A stretch of DNA of 64,000 nucleotides from Amycolatopsis jejuensis. GTDB taxonomy: Bacteria; Actinomycetota; Actinomycetes; Mycobacteriales; Pseudonocardiaceae. Made by a program: the position numbers and the translations under genes. Positions 42,933-50,679 of the stretch are shown in pieces (the first letter of the stretch is position 1; every line of letters starts with the position of its first letter). The stretch is from positions 124,001 through 188,000 of the forward strand of contig NZ_JNYZ01000027.1 in assembly GCF_000717335.1 (NCBI RefSeq), written 5' to 3'. The notes under the pieces were generated by a model. It was not told the origin of the DNA and did not search any database. It was given only the letters and a program-made list of their open reading frames with translations.

Positions 42933-43330
42933 CCGTGCCTGCCCCGCTGACCCGGGCGCAGTGGCTGCTGTTGCTGCTGCTCACCTTCGACGCTGTTCTG
43001 CTTGCTCTGCTCGAGCTGTTCTTCCTGCCGTTGCGCGTGGGTCCGCTCGACGTGGTGCCGCTTCCGGTGATGGCGCTCGTCGGCGCGGTCACCACGCCGT
43101 GGCTCGTGCTGACCACCGCGAAGCTCGTCCGGCCGGGATTGTCGTTCGTGCCGTTGCTGGTGTGGGTCATCGTCGTGTTCGGGGTCGGCCTGCTCGGTCC
43201 GGGTGGCGACCTCGTGCTCGTCCAGGACTGGCGTTCGCTGCTGCTGCTCGGCGCGAGTGCGCTGCCGGCGGCGCTCGTCCTCGGCGGCGGGCTCGGCCGG
43301 GCGTCGGCGAGGGGGAGTGCGCATGGCTGA
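42929..43330 (+). CDS. Small four-span membrane protein (DUF6113-like)
   Basis: A 133-residue hydrophobic protein with about four spans (LLLLLLTFDAVLLALLELFF; VMALVGAVTTPWLVLTTAKL; FVPLLVWVIVVFGVGLLGPG; LLLLGASALPAALVLGGGLG). Small proteins of this kind follow mshB in actinobacteria. The GTG at 42929 overlaps the mshB stop (GTGA). Function unknown. Confidence 0.75.
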   Translation: MTVPAPLTRAQWLLLLLLTFDAVLLALLELFFLPLRVGPLDVVPLPVMALVGAVTTPWLVLTTAKLVRPGLSFVPLLVWVIVVFGVGLLGPGGDLVLVQDWRSLLLLGASALPAALVLGGGLGRASARGSAHG

Positions 43331-44105
43331 GACCATTTCGGACCGTCAGGTGGTGGCGGCGCTGCGCCCGTTCGTCCGTGCTTGCGGGCCGGTGCTCGAC
43401 GCCTTGCGCGAGTCGGATCCCTTCGGCCTGCAGGCCCGCGCCCGTCGCGGCGAGGACGAGTTCGCCGATGACGGTCTCAAGAAGAAGGTGCTCGACGCGC
43501 TCACCGCGGTGAAGGTCCCGGGCACCGCGGCGTGGGCGGGCATGGACATCGACCAGCGCGCGGGCTGGTGGATCAACCGGGTGGGGCGGCTCACCGCGCT
43601 GCTGACGTCGATCCCCGGTCTCGGCGGCGCGCTCGCCGACCGGCTGCCGGTGCAGGACACCCTCGGCGCGGCGTCGCAGGGGCTGGTGCTGTGCGCGATT
43701 GCCGGGGAGTACGGGGTGACCGACGTCGAGAGCCGGGTCCGGCTGATCGCGTCCGTGTTGTTCGAGCGGGAGATCGACGCCGGGTCCGCAGTGGCTTCAG
43801 CGTCTTCAGCGTCTTCGGAGGACAGTGAGACCGCCCGCCTCACCGAAGAGCTCGACGAGTCCCGTCGCAAGCACGGCAAGGTCACCGTGAAAGCCGTGGG
43901 GGGAACACTCTGGCGGCTCGGCCGGTCACTGTGGGGTATCACGGGCGAGCTCGAGAAGCGCCCGCGCGGCCGTTGGGTGCACCGGGCGCTCGGGATGCTG
44001 CCGGTGGTCGGCGCGGCGGGCGACTACCTCGGGGAGCGCTCCGGGCTCAAGACGGTGTGGAAACGCGCACACCGCTGGCTGATGGCGCACCGGCAGTGGG
44101 CCTGA
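43323..44105 (+). CDS. Hypothetical protein after mshB
   Basis: A 260-residue protein I do not recognise. The middle part (WWINRVGRLTALLTSIPGLG; QDTLGAASQGLVLCAIAGEY) is amphipathic or weakly membrane-associated, followed by a Ser/Glu/Asp-rich linker near residue 160. The C-terminal basic region contains a short hydrophobic stretch (HRALGMLPVVGAAGDYLGER). It overlaps the preceding small membrane-protein gene by eight bases and is probably co-transcribed with mshB. Confidence 0.7.
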   Translation: MAETISDRQVVAALRPFVRACGPVLDALRESDPFGLQARARRGEDEFADDGLKKKVLDALTAVKVPGTAAWAGMDIDQRAGWWINRVGRLTALLTSIPGLGGALADRLPVQDTLGAASQGLVLCAIAGEYGVTDVESRVRLIASVLFEREIDAGSAVASASSASSEDSETARLTEELDESRRKHGKVTVKAVGGTLWRLGRSLWGITGELEKRPRGRWVHRALGMLPVVGAAGDYLGERSGLKTVWKRAHRWLMAHRQWA

Positions 44106-44109
44106 ACAC

Positions 44110-44883
44110 TCACCGCCAGAACAGGAACGCGCTCTGCCCGACGATTCCGGCCAGCTCGCTGCCGCCGATCGCCCCGTAGATGCTCCCGGCGACCGACCAG
44201 AACAGGTTCGACACCGGCCGGAAGAGGAAGAACAGCGCGAACAGGGCGAGCGGCGCCCACGGCCGCACCCGCGCACCGAACGCCCGCGCTTGCGGCGACA
44301 GGTACGGCTCGATCGCGCCCCAGCCGTCCAGCCCGGGCACCGGGAGGATGTTGAGCAGGAAGGTCATCACCTGCAGCAGGGCGAGGTACGACATCGCATA
44401 GAAGAGGCCGGTGGCCATCGGCACGAGCATCGTGACGAGGCAGAGCGCAGCGCCGGCCGCGAGGTTGGTGAGCGGACCGGCGAGTGACATCCATGACGCC
44501 GTCGCGCGGGTACGCAACGCTCCGCGGTTGATCCACACCGCACCGCCGGGCAACGGGATGCCGCCGATCAGCAGGAAGACCAGCGGCAGCACAAGAGACA
44601 AGACGGGGTCGGCGTAGCGCCGGACGTCGAGCGAGAGGTACCCCTTGTGAGCGACCTCGTGGTCGCCGCCACGGAACGCGACGAAGGCGTGGCCGAACTC
44701 GTGCAGCGTGAGGGAAACGATCCAGCCGCCCGCGACGAGCAGCACGACGCCCGCGACGAACATCGGGTCGCGATTACCCGTGAGAGTCGTGGGATCACCG
44801 TATGCGGCCAGAAAACCACCGGCGACGGTCACGACGAGGAGGCCGAGGAAGATCGGGCTCGGGCGCACTGCTGATCTCTGCAC
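44110..44883 (-). CDS. Site-2 protease family (M50) intramembrane metalloprotease
   Basis: A 257-residue multi-span protein with the zinc-binding HExxH motif LTLHEFGHAFVAFRGGD and the second metal motif NILPVPGLDGWGAIEPYLSP, the hallmarks of S2P proteases. No PDZ domain, as in the short subclass. The start is a GTG at 44883, with a second GTG (VRPSPIFLGLL) as alternative. Its role may be regulated cleavage of membrane anti-sigma factors; no partner is adjacent. Convergent with the mshB operon. Confidence 0.88.
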   Translation of the reverse strand: MQRSAVRPSPIFLGLLVVTVAGGFLAAYGDPTTLTGNRDPMFVAGVVLLVAGGWIVSLTLHEFGHAFVAFRGGDHEVAHKGYLSLDVRRYADPVLSLVLPLVFLLIGGIPLPGGAVWINRGALRTRATASWMSLAGPLTNLAAGAALCLVTMLVPMATGLFYAMSYLALLQVMTFLLNILPVPGLDGWGAIEPYLSPQARAFGARVRPWAPLALFALFFLFRPVSNLFWSVAGSIYGAIGGSELAGIVGQSAFLFWR

Positions 44884-44973
44884 AGCACCAGTCTTCCGTA
44901 TGCCCGGTGTGAAGTCTTCGGCGTGTCCCCTTGCGCACGCGGGCCCAGGTATCCCCCGAACTCGCTACTCGGC

Positions 44974-45011
44974 TTGACCTGGCCGCACTACACGGGTGTA
45001 ATCACAGTGAT
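44974..45011 (+). promoter_or_regulatory. whiB promoter with two adjacent palindromes
   Basis: TTGACC (44974-44979), 17-base spacer and TGTAAT (44997-45002) form a consensus-like sigma-70 promoter. TACACGGGTGTA (44989-45000) and ATCACAGTGAT (45001-45011) are back-to-back palindromes covering the -10 and start site, likely operator sites for a repressor or for WhiB autoregulation. Confidence 0.65.
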
Positions 45012-45092
45012 GTCATTCGCTGCCGAGAGGGGACAGCGGGTGTCGTTTCACCACCGCCAGCCTGGGGAGTGCGTAGGAGCGAGGAGGCGGAC

Positions 45093-45416
45093 GTGCGGTT
45101 GGAAGCGGACAACAGGGAGTGGGGGCACGTCGTGGGTTGGGGAGAGAACCCGGAGCAGCAGCTCGGGGATCTGACCGACCTTTTCGACGTCCCCGAAGAG
45201 CAGGACTGGCAAGAGCGCGCCCTGTGCGCGCAGACCGACCCGGAGGCGTTCTTCCCGGAGAAGGGCGGCTCGACCCGCGAGGCCAAGCGCATCTGCCTTG
45301 GCTGCGAGGTCAAGGACGAGTGCCTGGAATACGCCCTGGCACACGACGAACGCTTCGGCATCTGGGGCGGCCTGTCCGAACGGGAACGCCGGAAGCTGAA
45401 GAAACGCGCAATCTGA
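45093..45416 (+). CDS. whiB: WhiB-family [4Fe-4S] transcriptional regulator (WhiB2/WhmD-like)
   Basis: A 107-residue protein with the four cluster cysteines Cys45, Cys68, Cys71 and Cys77 (ALCAQTDPEAFFPEKGG; ICLGCEVKDECLEYAL), the beta-turn motif GIWGG at 90-93 and a basic C-terminus RERRKLKKRAI for DNA binding. GTG start follows GAGGAGG. Position next to the manB-manA-sahH cluster matches mycobacterial whiB2 (septation/cell division). Promoter with two palindromes lies about 90 bases upstream. Confidence 0.88.
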   Translation: MRLEADNREWGHVVGWGENPEQQLGDLTDLFDVPEEQDWQERALCAQTDPEAFFPEKGGSTREAKRICLGCEVKDECLEYALAHDERFGIWGGLSERERRKLKKRAI

Positions 45417-45492
45417 GAGGGTTCCGGGAGGTTCCGGTCTCGGGGGCGGTGTGTCCACGGAGAGCGTGGACCGGCTGACCTTCACCGTGTCT

Positions 45493-45537
45493 TCTGGGGG
45501 TGCAACCCCCAGACCCCGCCCGGGGGCACGCCCCCGG
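45493..45537 (+). terminator. Paired hairpins after whiB
   Basis: TCTGGGGGT-GCA-ACCCCCAGA (9-bp stem, 45493-45513) and CCGGGGGC-AC-GCCCCCGG (8-bp stem, 45520-45537). No T-tract; likely 3' end of the whiB transcript. Confidence 0.5.
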
Positions 45538-45728
45538 ACCCCCGTTCGGGTCGGGTCGCGTAGGTCTGTCCGGCTGGGTTTCACTCGCCGGGCATACCCG
45601 CCGGACACCCGTTTGGGTAGGTGGGTTCGGTTGCGTGCGCGGGGTTCACGTCGGCTTGGGCACGTCGCCGAATTCCGGCCTGGGTGGGGTTTTCACTCCG
45701 GCCGGAACCCGGTCTGAGTAGGCGAGTC

Positions 45729-45821
45729 CGGCTGGTGCTGGGCGGGTTCACCCCGCCCGGCGGGATCCCCGACCCTCGGCTGCGGCGGATTCGGCTGGCC
45801 GTTGGGCTGGGATCGGCGGGA
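45729..45821. repeat. 93-bp direct repeat, copy 1
   Basis: Begins CGGCTGGTGCTGGGCGGGTT and ends GGGCTGGGATCGGCGGGA; identical to 46031-46123, 302 bases away. Confidence 0.9.
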
Positions 45822-46030
45822 ACGTCCGTTCCTCGGCCGCGGCGGATTCGGCACCCGGTTCGGCTGGTGTGGGTGGGTTTCACTCCGGCCGGGCATTCCC
45901 TGAACTCTCGTCTGGGCAGGCGGGTTCGGCTGGCTTATTGAGTCCAGGTGGTGGGACTCGGTCATCCCTTGTGGGTGGGGTTTTACTTCGGCCGGGCCGT
46001 CCTCTGAGTCCTCGTCCGGGTTGGTGAGTT

Positions 46031-46123
46031 CGGCTGGTGCTGGGCGGGTTCACCCCGCCCGGCGGGATCCCCGACCCTCGGCTGCGGCGGATTCGGCTGG
46101 CCGTTGGGCTGGGATCGGCGGGA
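46031..46123. repeat. 93-bp direct repeat, copy 2
   Basis: Identical to 45729-45821. The absence of any difference implies recent duplication or gene conversion. Confidence 0.9.
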
Positions 46124-46329
46124 TTCGCCGTTGCCAGCCTCGTGAACCCGGCTCCGCCGCCGCGTGGTGAACCCGGCGCCGCCGCGTGGTGAACCCTGGT
46201 CCGCCGCGTGGTGAGCCCGCCGCCGGGTCCAGGTGGTGGGATTCGGGCTTCCCGTGTGGGTTCCCCGCCGGGGCCGGTACGCAGGCCGTAGGGTGGCCGG
46301 ACCATCGTCTCGTCCTGCAGGAGCCGTTC

Positions 46330-49300
46330 TTGCCCCGCACCCTCGTCCCGCCCGTCGTGCGGACGTTGCCCGTTCTGGCCATTGTGGTCTGTCACGACGG
46401 CGAAGAATGGCTGCCCCTGGCGCTTTCCGCGTTGCGGCGCAGCACGGTGCGTCCCCGGCACGTGCTCGCCGTCGACACCGGGTCCACCGACCGGACGGCC
46501 AAACTCCTCGCCGAAGCTGCCCGTCCCGGGGCGGTCGACGAGGACCCCGTTCTTTCCGGAGTTGTCACTCTGTCGAGTGAAATCGGGTTTGCGGAAGCGG
46601 TCGCCGCGGCCGTCGCGCACGCCGTCGAGCGGTGGGGCGACCCGGGGACCTGGCTGTGGGTCCTGCACGACGACTGTGCCCCCGAGCCCGACTGTCTCGA
46701 CCGGCTCCTGCTCGCCGCCGAGGAGAACCCGTCCGCGAAAGTCCTCGGTCCGCTCGGGATCGACTGGACCGACCCGCGGCTGATCGTCGAGGCCGGGCTT
46801 TCCACCGACGCCTCCGGGCACCGCCAGCAGATGGCCGCCCCCGGCGAGGAACCCAGCGAGGTCCTCGCCGTCCCCAGTGCCGGATTGCTGGTGCAGCGGG
46901 AATTCTGGGACGGCGTCGGCGGCTTCGACCCGGATTTCCCCTTGCTGCGCGAGGATCTCGACTTCGGCTGGCGCGCCAACGCCGCCGGTGCACTCGTGCT
47001 GTCGGTCCCGGCGGCGCGCGTCCGGCACGCCCGTGCGCTCTCCACCGGGCAACGCACTCCGGACGCGGCAGGCCGTTCGCTCGCCGCCGCGAACCGTTCC
47101 CACGGTCTGCGCGTCTTCTTGGTGAACTGCTCGCCCGCTTCGTTCTGGTTCGGTCTCGTCCGGCTGCCCGTGCTGCTGGTGCTGCGCGCGCTGGTGTTCT
47201 TCGTGCTGCGCCGCACCGCCGAGGCGAACGCGGAACTCGCCGCGCTCGGATATCTCTGTGGTGGAAAGGGAAACCTTCGCGCGGCGCGGGCGTGGCGGCG
47301 GGAACAACCGCGCCCGGGTACCGTCCGCGGGCTCTTCACGAGCCGGATCACGCGGCTGCGCAACGCAATCCGGGCCGGAGTCGTCGGGCTCGTGCAGCGC
47401 GGGGTGCAGAGCGAGGTGGCGCTCGGCAGGGTGCCGGAAAGCGTCGAACAGGAGTCCGCGTGGATTCCGCCGGAAGCGCTCGCGGCGTCCGGCGCGCGGC
47501 CGGTCGGCCCGGATGCCTTGCCCGCCGGGGCGTTGCGCGGCCTGAGCACGCACGGCGCGGGGCTGCGCCGCCCGGGCACGGTCGTCGCCGTCACGCTGCC
47601 CGAAACGCAGGAACCCGAGGCGGACGTCGAGCCGGTCGAGGAAGATCATCCGTCACCCGAACCGCGGCCCGAACCGGCGCCCGCGGAACCGGATCTGGTG
47701 TTCGTGGAGGTCAACCGGCGCCGCGTGCTCGCCGCGACGATCTTCGCGCCGGTGGTGGTGCTGCTCGTCGTCCTCACCGCGCTCGCGCTGGTGATCAACC
47801 GCGACCGGCTCGGCCTCGACCTCTGGGGCGGAAAACTCCTCCCGGTCGGCGGGCTCGGCGAGATCTGGTCGACGTACCTGTCGCCGTGGCACCCGGTCGC
47901 GGGCGGCACCGGCGCGCCCGCGCCCGCGACGCTGCCCGTGCTCGGCACCATCGGCGCGCTCTTCGCCCCGATCGGCGGCCCGGCGGCGCTCGTCGCGATC
48001 CTGCTCATCGGTGACATTCCACTCGCCGCGCTCACCGCGTACACCGCAACGCGCAAGCTCGCCGTCCGCCGCTGGGTTCGCGCGGCAGTGGCCACCACGT
48101 ACGCTCTGCTGCCCGCTGCCACGGCGTCCGTCGCGCAAGGTCAGCTCGACGTCGTCGTGGTCCACATCGTGCTGCCGCTCGTGGTCGCGGGCATCGTCCG
48201 GTTGCTGACCAAACCGGGTACGCGCTGGCTGCACGTCTCGGCGTTGTCCGCGTTCGGGGTCGCGCTGCTCGGGGCATTTTCGCCGCTGGCGCACGTGCTC
48301 GCGCTGGTCGGCCTGCTCGCCGGGTTCGTGGTGCTGCCCGCGCCGTCCGGGCTGGCGCGGCGGGTCGCGTCGGTCGGGATCGTGGTGATCCTGCCGCTGG
48401 TCCTGCTGCTGCCATGGCCGACCGTGCTGCTGCGGCATCCGGAACTGCTCCTGCACGGCCTCGGCGGACCGGCGGCGCCCGCTTCCGCGACGGACCTCGC
48501 CGGGCTCACGCCAGGTGGTCCGGGAGCGTGGCCGATCGGCGTCGCGGTGCTGGCGGCGACGCTCGTCGCGCTGGTGGTCCGGCCGCGGAAGCAGGTGGTC
48601 GGCGGGCTGGCGCTTGCGGTGCTGGGGATTGCCGGGGTCGTGGTCGTGCGGCAGGTGCAGCTCACGCCGATGCAGGGCGGGGCGGCTGCGCCGGGGTACG
48701 CCGGGGTTCCGCTGCTGGTGGTCGGTGCCGGATTGCTGTGGGCGGTGCTGGCGACGTGGCAGCGCGGTGGTGTCGCGGCGCCTGCGTCGTGGCTGCCGAA
48801 GGTGCTGGCGGTTGCCGGTGCGGTCGTGGTCGCGGCGCTGGGTGCGGGGGCTGTCGCGACGGGGTCGGAGGGTCCGCTCACCGCTCAGCCGCGGCCGCAG
48901 CTCGCTCCCGAGGTGGCGGCGGATGTCACTGCTACCGGGCGGGCCATCCTTGACGTCGGGGCGGCTCAGGTTCGGCAGACCGGTGGTCGGTTGGCGCTTT
49001 TCGGCGATGACGAACTTGCCCCGGTTGCAGGGACTCCGGACCGGCTGGCGGACTGGCGTCGTGGCCTCGGTGAGGGTGACGTGGCCGCGCTCAAGCGGGT
49101 GCTGGCGGCTGCTGCGGCGTCCGGAGTGCAGTACGTCGTGCTACCCGCCGGAACGGACGCGCGGGCCTTCGCCACTGCCGCGAACGACCTGGTCGCGGCC
49201 GCCGCGCCGACCACCGACGGACGTCCGACGCTCCGGCTGCTACCCAAGTCCGGCCAGGTGGCGTTGATCTCGCCGGAGCTGGCCAAGCAGGCGGTGACCG

Positions 49301-49623
49301 GTGGTGGTGCGCCGGGGACGAACCCGGGGATTTCACCGGTGGACGCACGGCTGCCGGACGTGCGGGTACGTGCGTCGGAGGGCCCGACGGGGCGGCTGCT
49401 CGTGCTCGCCGCGGAGCAGGAGGCGGGCTGGCAGGCGAGCGTGAACGGCAAGGCGGTGCCGATCGTGCCTGCGTGGGGGCATCAGGTCGCGGTGTCGGTA
49501 CCGCCGGAGTCGTCGGAGATCTCGCTGATGTTCCCGGGTACCGAGCGCAGCCTGCTGCTGTTGGTGCAGCTGGCGGCGGTGTTGTTCACGGCGTTGACTG
49601 CGATTCCGTCTCGACGTCCGTGA
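46330..49623 (+). CDS. Large glycosyltransferase family 2 membrane protein
   Basis: About 1097 residues. The N-terminal GT2 domain (1-300) shows LAIVVCHDGEEWLPLALSAL, VDTGSTDRTAKLLAEA, LHDDCAPEPDCLDRLL (metal-binding acidic motif) and PLLREDLDFGWRANAAGALV. From residue 310 there are repeated membrane spans interrupted by an acidic/Pro linker (about 420-455), then a ten-or-so-span membrane domain and a C-terminal extracytoplasmic domain. I chose the TTG at 46330 because CAGGAG lies six bases upstream; a longer open frame exists upstream but is repeat DNA. It lies in the mannose-activation cluster, so a cell-envelope glycan role is likely. Confidence 0.85.
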   Translation: MPRTLVPPVVRTLPVLAIVVCHDGEEWLPLALSALRRSTVRPRHVLAVDTGSTDRTAKLLAEAARPGAVDEDPVLSGVVTLSSEIGFAEAVAAAVAHAVERWGDPGTWLWVLHDDCAPEPDCLDRLLLAAEENPSAKVLGPLGIDWTDPRLIVEAGLSTDASGHRQQMAAPGEEPSEVLAVPSAGLLVQREFWDGVGGFDPDFPLLREDLDFGWRANAAGALVLSVPAARVRHARALSTGQRTPDAAGRSLAAANRSHGLRVFLVNCSPASFWFGLVRLPVLLVLRALVFFVLRRTAEANAELAALGYLCGGKGNLRAARAWRREQPRPGTVRGLFTSRITRLRNAIRAGVVGLVQRGVQSEVALGRVPESVEQESAWIPPEALAASGARPVGPDALPAGALRGLSTHGAGLRRPGTVVAVTLPETQEPEADVEPVEEDHPSPEPRPEPAPAEPDLVFVEVNRRRVLAATIFAPVVVLLVVLTALALVINRDRLGLDLWGGKLLPVGGLGEIWSTYLSPWHPVAGGTGAPAPATLPVLGTIGALFAPIGGPAALVAILLIGDIPLAALTAYTATRKLAVRRWVRAAVATTYALLPAATASVAQGQLDVVVVHIVLPLVVAGIVRLLTKPGTRWLHVSALSAFGVALLGAFSPLAHVLALVGLLAGFVVLPAPSGLARRVASVGIVVILPLVLLLPWPTVLLRHPELLLHGLGGPAAPASATDLAGLTPGGPGAWPIGVAVLAATLVALVVRPRKQVVGGLALAVLGIAGVVVVRQVQLTPMQGGAAAPGYAGVPLLVVGAGLLWAVLATWQRGGVAAPASWLPKVLAVAGAVVVAALGAGAVATGSEGPLTAQPRPQLAPEVAADVTATGRAILDVGAAQVRQTGGRLALFGDDELAPVAGTPDRLADWRRGLGEGDVAALKRVLAAAAASGVQYVVLPAGTDARAFATAANDLVAAAAPTTDGRPTLRLLPKSGQVALISPELAKQAVTGGGAPGTNPGISPVDARLPDVRVRASEGPTGRLLVLAAEQEAGWQASVNGKAVPIVPAWGHQVAVSVPPESSEISLMFPGTERSLLLLVQLAAVLFTALTAIPSRRP

Positions 49624-49700
49624 AGGGAACCATCACGGACTTGGATTCCGTGAAGGGAACCATGAGGGAATCTGCTGGCCTGATGGTTCCCTTCACGGAA
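49617..49700. repeat. GTGAAGGGAACC inverted-repeat element with an extra copy
   Basis: GTCCGTGAAGGGAACCAT at 49617-49634 is a direct repeat of TTCCGTGAAGGGAACCAT at 49646-49663; the latter pairs perfectly with ATGGTTCCCTTCACGGAA at 49683-49700 across 19 bases. Situated between convergent ends of the glycosyltransferase and the metallopeptidase-like gene. Same arms and loop length as at 29562-29616. Confidence 0.92.
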
Positions 49701-49707
49701 CTCGGCG

Positions 49708-50172
49708 TCAGTCGCCTTCGATGACGTCCGGTTCCACGCCCAGGTAGCCCGCGACCTGTTCCACCAGTACGTCGTGTACCAGGTCGGCCAGTTCCGACGG
49801 GTCCTTCGCGCGGGCTTCCAGCGGGCGGCGGTACAGGACGATCCGGGCGCGCGTCGGCATGCCGGTGCGGTCGACCCCGGCCGGGACCAGCCGGGACAGG
49901 GGGACGGTGTTGTCGTGCAGTACGCCCTCGGCCGGGGCGCGGCCGTCGGTGCGGACCTCGGGCACGTCGTCGACTGCGACGTCCAGTTTCGTCAGCTCGT
50001 GGCGCCACCGGGCTTCGATCGGTTCCAGTGCGTCGAGCACCAGTGCGTCGAACCGCTCCGCGCGGCTGGCGGCCGCGGGCAGGGTCGCCGGGTAGAGCGT
50101 TCCACGCAGGCCCCGGCCGTGCCGGTCCCGTCGCAGCCGCTGCCGTTGTCGGTAGTCACGAGCCGTCGCCAC
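49708..50172 (-). CDS. Metallopeptidase-family protein with degenerate zinc motif
   Basis: A 154-residue protein that corresponds by position to mycobacterial Rv3259 and by shape to the MMP/zincin-like family (FDALVLDALEPIEARWRHEL; VPLSRLVPAGVDRTGMPTRA; RIVLYRRPLEARAKDPSELA). The usual HExxH helix near the C-terminus reads LVHDVLVEQVAGYLGV, with H-D-x-x-x-E instead of H-E-x-x-H, so zinc catalysis is doubtful. Basic N-terminus. Divergent from DUF3499. Confidence 0.7.
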   Translation of the reverse strand: MATARDYRQRQRLRRDRHGRGLRGTLYPATLPAAASRAERFDALVLDALEPIEARWRHELTKLDVAVDDVPEVRTDGRAPAEGVLHDNTVPLSRLVPAGVDRTGMPTRARIVLYRRPLEARAKDPSELADLVHDVLVEQVAGYLGVEPDVIEGD

Positions 50173-50251
50173 TGCGCAAGTCTATGCGGTCGCCGGGGGT
50201 ACGCGCGTGTCGCCGGTACGTGGTCGCGGCGACCCGCTATCGTTGCCGATC

Positions 50252-50605
50252 GTGCGGAGCGTACGGAAATGTTCGCGAACGGGTTGCCCCGAACCCGCTG
50301 TCGCCACGCTCACGTATGCCTACCGCGATTCGACCGCCGTCGTCGGGCCGCTGGCCACCGCTTCCGAACCGCACTCCTACGACCTCTGCGAAGCCCACGC
50401 ACTGCGGCTCACCGTGCCCAAGGGCTGGGAGGTCGTGCGGCACGAGGGGGCGTTCGCCGCGCCCGAGCAGTCCGCCGACGAGCTCACCGCGCTGGCCGAG
50501 GCCGTCCGCGAAGCCGGCCGCTCCGACCTGCCCGCACCGCCGCCCGAGCCGGAAGGCCCTTCCGGACGCCGTGGGCACCTGCGGGTCCTCCCCGGGCGCG
50601 CCTGA
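50252..50605 (+). CDS. DUF3499 zinc-ribbon-like protein
   Basis: A 117-residue protein with N-terminal C-x4-C (RKCSRTGCPEPAVATLTY) and a later C-x2-H (YDLCEAHALRLTVPKGWEVV), forming a probable zinc site, then an acidic/Pro linker and basic end. It matches mycobacterial Rv3258c in position. TATCGT at 50238-50243 places the transcription start at the GTG, so the gene is likely leaderless; the longer frame upstream is not needed. Function unknown. Confidence 0.8.
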   Translation: MRSVRKCSRTGCPEPAVATLTYAYRDSTAVVGPLATASEPHSYDLCEAHALRLTVPKGWEVVRHEGAFAAPEQSADELTALAEAVREAGRSDLPAPPPEPEGPSGRRGHLRVLPGRA

Positions 50606-50679
50606 GCCGCCCTCTCGCCGGTAGGCTTTCGCCCGCGGCGCGACCGGCGCCGCCACGAGACTAGCGGCGGGGAGAAGGC

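Larger units (their letters stand above)
45560..46329. repeat. Degenerate minisatellite between whiB and the glycosyltransferase
   Basis: About 670 bases of units resembling TTTCACTCCGGCCGGG...TCGTCTGGGTAGGCGGGTTCGGCTGG recur at roughly 75-100-base spacing. A perfect 93-bp direct repeat occupies 45729-45821 and 46031-46123. Another pair (GTCCAGGTGGTGGGA) occurs near 45945 and 46228. No credible gene; the glycosyltransferase promoter should lie at the right end (TAGGGT near 46290). Confidence 0.75.

Noticed and set aside
45560..46230. CRISPR or attachment-site array before the glycosyltransferase
   Set aside because: Repeat spacing is irregular and the repeats are longer than CRISPR repeats; no integrase, tRNA gene or cas gene is present.
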